The position numbers and the translations under genes were made by a program. This document shows positions 59,848-64,000 of a stretch of DNA of 64,000 nt, piece after piece; position 1 is the first letter of the stretch; each line of letters starts with the position of its first letter. The stretch covers positions 1-64,000 of the forward strand of contig NZ_BAFT02000063.1 in assembly GCF_000308475.2 (NCBI RefSeq). Direction: 5' to 3'. Source of the stretch: Nocardia brasiliensis NBRC 14402 (GTDB lineage Bacteria > Actinomycetota > Actinomycetes > Mycobacteriales > Mycobacteriaceae). The notes under the pieces were generated by a model, which ran no database searches, had not been told where the DNA came from, and saw nothing but the letters and a program-made list of their open reading frames with translations.

Positions 59848-60978
59848 TCAGTTGTTCCCGGCCGCGGTGAGCTCTTCGGTCGTGGCGGAAAGCAGTTCGC
59901 CCCACGACTTCTCGAACTTGTCCACGCCTTCGGTCTCGAGCACCTGGAACACGTCGTCGAGGTCGATCCCGGCCGCGGACAGCTTGTCGAAGACCTCCTG
60001 GGCCTGCGCCGCGGTGCCGCTGACCGTGTCGCCCCGGACCTCGCCGTGATCGGCGACGGCCTCGAGCGTCTTCTCCGGCAGGGTGTTCACCGTGTTCTTG
60101 CCCACCAGCTCGGTGACGTACATGACGTCGGAGTACTCCGGGTTCTTCACGCCGGTCGAGGCCCACAGCGGCCGCTGGCGGTTGGCGCCGGCCGCGCCCA
60201 GGTGGTTGTAGGTCGAGGTGTGCTTGCCGCCGTCGAACACGTCCTGGTATTCGGCATAGGCCAAGCGGGCGTTGGCGATACCGGCCTGCCCGCGCAGGGC
60301 CAGCGCCTCCTCGGTGCCGATCGCCTCGAGCCGCTTGTCGATCTCGGTGTCCACCCGGGACACGAAGAACGAAGCCACCGAATGGATCTTGCCGAGATCG
60401 TGGCCCGCGATCTTGGCGCTGCGCAGACCGTCGAGGTAGGCGCCCATCACCGCGCGGTAGCGCGCGACCGAGAAGATCAGCGTGACGTTCACGCTGATGC
60501 CTTCCGCGATCACCTTGCTGATCGCGGGCAGGCCCGCCTCGGTGGCCGGGATCTTGATGAACAGGTTCGGCCGGTCGACGGTCTTCCACAGGTCGATGGC
60601 CTGCGCGACGGTCTTGTCCGCGTCGAACGCGAAGCGGGGATCGACCTCGATGGAGACCCGGCCGTCCACACCGTTGGACGCCTCGAACACCTCGGTGAAC
60701 ACGTCACAGGCCGAGCGCACGTCGTCGGTGGTGATGATGCGGATCGCGGCGTCGGCGTCGGCGCCTTGGGCGGCAAGCTCTTTCAGCTGTCCGTCGTAGG
60801 CGTGCCCCTGGCTCAGCGCGCCCTGGAAGATGGTCGGGTTGGTGGTCACGCCGACCACGCTGCGGGTGGCGATCAGCTCGGCGAGATTGCCGGACTGGAT
60901 CCGGTCCCTGGACAGGTCGTCGAGCCATACGGACACGCCTGCCGCGGAGAGGGCGGCGAGATTCTCGTTCTGTGCCAT
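59848..60978 (-). CDS. tal: Transaldolase
   Basis: 376-aa transaldolase of the longer actinobacterial group. The motif GVTTNPTIFQGALSQG (about 43-58) and the Schiff-base Lys region PNLFIKIPATEAGLPAI fit; AVASFFVSR-type VASFFVSRVDTEIDKRLE and VNTLPEKTLEAVADHG are also present. It transfers a three-carbon unit between sugar phosphates. tkt lies six bases upstream and zwf four bases downstream, in one operon. Confidence 0.95.
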   Translation of the reverse strand: MAQNENLAALSAAGVSVWLDDLSRDRIQSGNLAELIATRSVVGVTTNPTIFQGALSQGHAYDGQLKELAAQGADADAAIRIITTDDVRSACDVFTEVFEASNGVDGRVSIEVDPRFAFDADKTVAQAIDLWKTVDRPNLFIKIPATEAGLPAISKVIAEGISVNVTLIFSVARYRAVMGAYLDGLRSAKIAGHDLGKIHSVASFFVSRVDTEIDKRLEAIGTEEALALRGQAGIANARLAYAEYQDVFDGGKHTSTYNHLGAAGANRQRPLWASTGVKNPEYSDVMYVTELVGKNTVNTLPEKTLEAVADHGEVRGDTVSGTAAQAQEVFDKLSAAGIDLDDVFQVLETEGVDKFEKSWGELLSATTEELTAAGNN

Positions 60979-60984
60979 GAGCGC

Positions 60985-63126
60985 TTATCCCTTCACGTTC
61001 TCGAGTGTGCGCTGCGCGGCGGCAACGACGTTTTCGGCGGTGATCCCGAACTCGCGGAACAGGGTCTTGAAATCGGCGGACGCACCGAAGTGCTCGATCG
61101 AGACGATCTCGCCCGCGTCACCGACGAACCGGTGCCACGGCATCGCGATACCGGCCTCGACCGCGACACGCGCACCCACCGACGGCGGGAGCACCTCGTC
61201 CCGGTACGCCTTGTCCTGCGCGTCGAACCACTCCACACACGGCATCGAGACCACGCGGGTGCCGATGCCCTGCTCCTCCAGCGTAGTGCGGGCCGCGACG
61301 GCGAGCTGCAGCTCCGAACCGGTGGCGATCAGGATCACCTGCGGCGTGCCGGTGGACGCCTCGGCGAGCACATAGCCGCCCTTGGCCACGCCCTCGAAGC
61401 TGGTGCCCTCCTGGATCGGCAGGTCCTGGCGGGTCAGCGCGAGCGCCGACGGGCCGTCCTGGTGCGCCGGCTCGGAGACGGAGAAGTGCGAGGTGTGCTC
61501 GCTGCTGTCCCGCTCGAGAATGGTGCGCCACGCGTAGGTGGTCTCGTTCGCGTCACCGGGGCGCACCACGTTCAGGCCGGGGATCGCGCGCAGCGCGGCG
61601 AGGTGCTCGATCGGCTGATGCGTCGGACCGTCCTCGCCGAGGCCGATCGAATCGTGCGTCCACACGTAGATGGCGGGCACGCGCATCAGCGCGGCCAGCC
61701 GGACCGCGGGGCGCATGTAGTCGCTGAACACCAGGAAGGTGCCGCCGTACGGCCGGGTCGGGCCGTGCAGCGCGATGCCGTTCAGGATCGCGCCCATCGC
61801 GTGCTCGCGCACGCCGAAGTGCAGTGTGCGGCCGTACGGATCGGCCTTCCACATACCGGTCGAGATCGACTCCGGGCCGAAGCTCGGGGTGTCGGGCATC
61901 GTGGTGTTGTTGGACTCGGCCAGGTCGGCCGAGCCGCCCCACAGCTCCGGCAGCACCGGGGCGAGCGCGGCGAGCACCTTGCCGGACGCCTTACGGGTGG
62001 CCATACCCTTCGGATCCGCCTCGTACGTCGGCAGATTCGCGGCCCAGCCGGCGGGCAGGTCGCGCTTGGCGAGCCGGTCGAACAGCTCCTTGCCGGCCGG
62101 GTTGGCCTGCGCCCACCGGTCGAACTGCTGCTGCCACTGCGCGTGCGCCGCCTGGCCGCGCTCGACCGCCTTGCGGGTGTGCGCGATGACCTCGGGCGCG
62201 ACCTCGAAGGTCTGCTCCGGATCGAAACCGAGCACCTTCTTGGTGGCGGCGACCTCGTCGGCGCCCAGCGCGGCGCCGTGTGCGGCACCGGTGTTCATCT
62301 TGTTCGGGGCCGGGTAGCCGATGATGGTGCGCAGGACGATGATCGACGGGCGATCGAGTTCGGCCTTCGCGGCCGCCAGTGCGCCCTCGATGGCGACGAC
62401 GTCCTCACCGCCCTCGACCACCTGCACGTGCCAGCCGTACGCTTCGTAGCGCTTGGCGACATCCTCGGTGAACGCGATGGTGGTGTCGTCCTCGATGGAG
62501 ATCTTGTTGTCGTCGTAGATCAGCACGAGATTGCCGAGCTGCTGAGTGCCCGCCAGCGACGACGCCTCGGAGGTGACACCCTCCTCCATGTCGCCGTCGG
62601 ACGCGACGACATAGATGAAGTGATCGAACGGGCTGGTACCCGGCGCGGCGCTCGGATCGAACAACCCGCGCTCGCGGCGCGCGGCCATCGCCATACCGAC
62701 CGCGGAAGCCAGACCCTGGCCCAGCGGGCCGGTGGTGATCTCGACGCCGTCGGTGTGCCGGAACTCCGGGTGACCCGGCGTGAGCGAACCCCACTTGCGC
62801 AGGTTCTTCAGATCATCGAGTTCCAGACCGAAACCGGCCAGGTAGAGCTGGATGTACTGGGTGATGCTGGAATGTCCGCAGGACAGCACGAAACGGTCCC
62901 GGCCCACCCACGACGGATCACTCGGATCGATCCGCATGGTGCGCTGATACAGCGAATACGCCAACGGCGCCAAGCTCATCGCGGTACCGGGATGCCCGTT
63001 CCCGGCGTTCTGCACCGCGTCGGCGGCAAGCACTCGGACAGTGTCGACGGCCTTGGTGTCCAGATCCGTCCAGTCGTCCGGATGGTTCGGCTGAGTGAGG
63101 GCGCGGATGTCGTCTGTGACTGACAC
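60985..63126 (-). CDS. tkt: Transketolase
   Basis: 713-aa thiamine-diphosphate enzyme transferring two-carbon units in the pentose-phosphate pathway. N-terminal AGNGHPGTAMSLAPLAY, cofactor site ASDGDMEEGVTSEASSLAG, central TGPLGQGLASAVGMA, catalytic HDSIGLGEDGPTHQPIEHL and C-terminal VVSMPCVEWFDAQ all agree. The GTG start at 63126 follows a GGAG-type site. First gene of tkt-tal-zwf-opcA-pgl; ctaB is divergent with 488 bp between. Confidence 0.96.
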   Translation of the reverse strand: MSVTDDIRALTQPNHPDDWTDLDTKAVDTVRVLAADAVQNAGNGHPGTAMSLAPLAYSLYQRTMRIDPSDPSWVGRDRFVLSCGHSSITQYIQLYLAGFGLELDDLKNLRKWGSLTPGHPEFRHTDGVEITTGPLGQGLASAVGMAMAARRERGLFDPSAAPGTSPFDHFIYVVASDGDMEEGVTSEASSLAGTQQLGNLVLIYDDNKISIEDDTTIAFTEDVAKRYEAYGWHVQVVEGGEDVVAIEGALAAAKAELDRPSIIVLRTIIGYPAPNKMNTGAAHGAALGADEVAATKKVLGFDPEQTFEVAPEVIAHTRKAVERGQAAHAQWQQQFDRWAQANPAGKELFDRLAKRDLPAGWAANLPTYEADPKGMATRKASGKVLAALAPVLPELWGGSADLAESNNTTMPDTPSFGPESISTGMWKADPYGRTLHFGVREHAMGAILNGIALHGPTRPYGGTFLVFSDYMRPAVRLAALMRVPAIYVWTHDSIGLGEDGPTHQPIEHLAALRAIPGLNVVRPGDANETTYAWRTILERDSSEHTSHFSVSEPAHQDGPSALALTRQDLPIQEGTSFEGVAKGGYVLAEASTGTPQVILIATGSELQLAVAARTTLEEQGIGTRVVSMPCVEWFDAQDKAYRDEVLPPSVGARVAVEAGIAMPWHRFVGDAGEIVSIEHFGASADFKTLFREFGITAENVVAAAQRTLENVKG

Positions 63127-63614
63127 GACCGAGGTTCTCCTGACATTGGTTTCGTCGACGGCGGCTTGCTGGCGGCGATGAACGCGCGGCAGCGACGGTG
63201 TGCATACCGGGTGTGTACCCCAACCACCCTAGATGTGCCCTATGACCGGCATGAGGGTAACCCTGTGTTTATTTGCCGCGCGGCCGCGAACGGTCGCTCG
63301 TAGGACTCGCTCCGTGGTGGGTGCGTCGGGGGAGTTGGTTGCGTGGAGGTGTATGCGGGTGGAGGGGTGGTTTGTCGCACGGGGGTGGTCGCAAGCGATG
63401 GTGTGGTGGACCACAATTCGGGTCTGGTTGCTTGGGGCTCTGGATCGGGTGGGGTCGGTGGGGGTCTACCATCCTCTGTAGTAGTAGCCGCGCCGCATCG
63501 GCTGTAGGGGCGCCGAGGCGGACGTATGTCCAGGTCTCGCGCATCCAGCAGAGCGGGAACGCGCGCGCTGCTTGGTCCATGCCGGAGGCGATGCACAGCG
63601 TGCGAGGAGAAACA
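63127..63614. other. Divergent promoter region of tkt and ctaB
   Basis: 488 bp without a supported gene. A short palindrome TGTGGT-GG-ACCACA lies at 63402-63415 and may be a regulator site. GAGGAGA before the ctaB GTG is a good ribosome site. Several short frames have no recognisable product. Confidence 0.5.
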
Positions 63615-64000
63615 GTGCGGATTGGGCAACAGCCGGGTGGCAATGGCGCGCACGGCTCCGCTCCGACGGTGCTGACCGAACGGTTCACCGGACCGGGCCT
63701 GCCGTCCCGAGTGCTGCGACGAGTGCTCGCCTACATCGCGCTCACCAAGCCGCGCGTCATCGAATTGCTGCTCGTCGCGACGATCCCGACGATGCTGCTG
63801 GCCGACCGCGGCACCATCGACATCCGGCTCATCCTGGTCACCCTGTTCGGCGGCTGGATGGGCGCGGCGAGCGCGAACACGCTGAACTGCGTCGCCGACG
63901 CCGATATCGACAAGGTGATGAAGCGCACCGCGAAGCGCCCGCTGGCCCGGGAGGCGGTGCCCACCTCGCACGCCTTCGTGTTCGGCGTCGTGCTCGGCCT
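63615..64000 (+). CDS. ctaB: Protoheme IX farnesyltransferase (cut by window edge)
   Basis: The first 128 codons of heme O synthase, which attaches a farnesyl group to heme B for cytochrome oxidase. After a 40-residue N-terminus comes ALTKPRVIELLLVATIPTM with the first membrane helix, then ANTLNCVADADIDKVMKRT, which contains the prenyl-diphosphate Asp cluster (NxxxDxxID), and RPLAREAV. The GTG start at 63615 has GAGGAGA upstream. The gene continues beyond position 64000. Its place next to tkt matches mycobacteria. Confidence 0.92.
   Translation, partial: MRIGQQPGGNGAHGSAPTVLTERFTGPGLPSRVLRRVLAYIALTKPRVIELLLVATIPTMLLADRGTIDIRLILVTLFGGWMGAASANTLNCVADADIDKVMKRTAKRPLAREAVPTSHAFVFGVVLG

Overview
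The window is high-GC DNA (about 70 percent by eye) with many GTG starts and overlapping start/stop codons. Its gene order is close to the Rv1406-Rv1451 segment of Mycobacterium tuberculosis. Gene content (a SigF/RsbW pair, a conservon with two P450s, many TetR regulators, secreted lipases) points to a Nocardia or close relative within Mycobacteriales. The species cannot be fixed from the sequence alone.

Layout. 0.5-16 kb: primosomal PriA, an SSI-type lipoprotein, three small regulator modules (TetR + PH-like membrane protein; TetR facing an NmrA-like oxidoreductase; PadR), a class-2 lipase, def-fmt-rsmB, a YjbR-type protein, the rsbW-sigF stress pair and rpe. 15.7-17.6 kb: a repeat-rich stretch with 26-bp tandem repeats, a perfect 24-bp-arm hairpin and a 21-bp satellite, at the place where M. 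tuberculosis carries ribG, P55 and lprG. 17.6-20.9 kb: riboflavin genes ribE-ribBA-ribH and a PH-domain membrane protein. 20.9-25.6 kb: acetyltransferase, gamma-glutamyltransferase and HAD hydrolase, with several non-coding repeats and hairpins. 25.8-34.7 kb: uvrC-rapZ-yvcK-whiA followed by the glycolytic genes gap-pgk-tpiA.

34.7-56.6 kb is accessory. It splits what is a compact block in M. tuberculosis (tpi, secG, then pgl-opcA-zwf-tal-tkt). It holds an acetyltransferase, a META-domain lipoprotein, a secreted lipase with a frameshift behind its signal peptide, a TetR regulator, a DUF3841-like protein, three transporters, secG, a LysR regulator, and a divergent SDR/epoxide-hydrolase-like pair with a KstR-like operator. 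It also holds a complete conservon: sensor ATPase, Roadblock, DUF742 and GTPase genes overlapping two cytochrome P450 genes. A fused alpha-beta 2-oxoacid dehydrogenase E1 follows. 56.6-63.1 kb is the pentose-phosphate operon tkt-tal-zwf-opcA-pgl on the minus strand, with ctaB (cut by the window edge) divergent from it.

The core genes serve translation initiation, ribosome modification, riboflavin synthesis, DNA repair, the WhiA developmental locus, lower glycolysis and the pentose-phosphate pathway. The most unusual items are the conservon whose first P450 has lost the K-helix ExxR arginine, the 21-bp satellite, a dispersed hairpin element present twice, and the frameshifted lipase.
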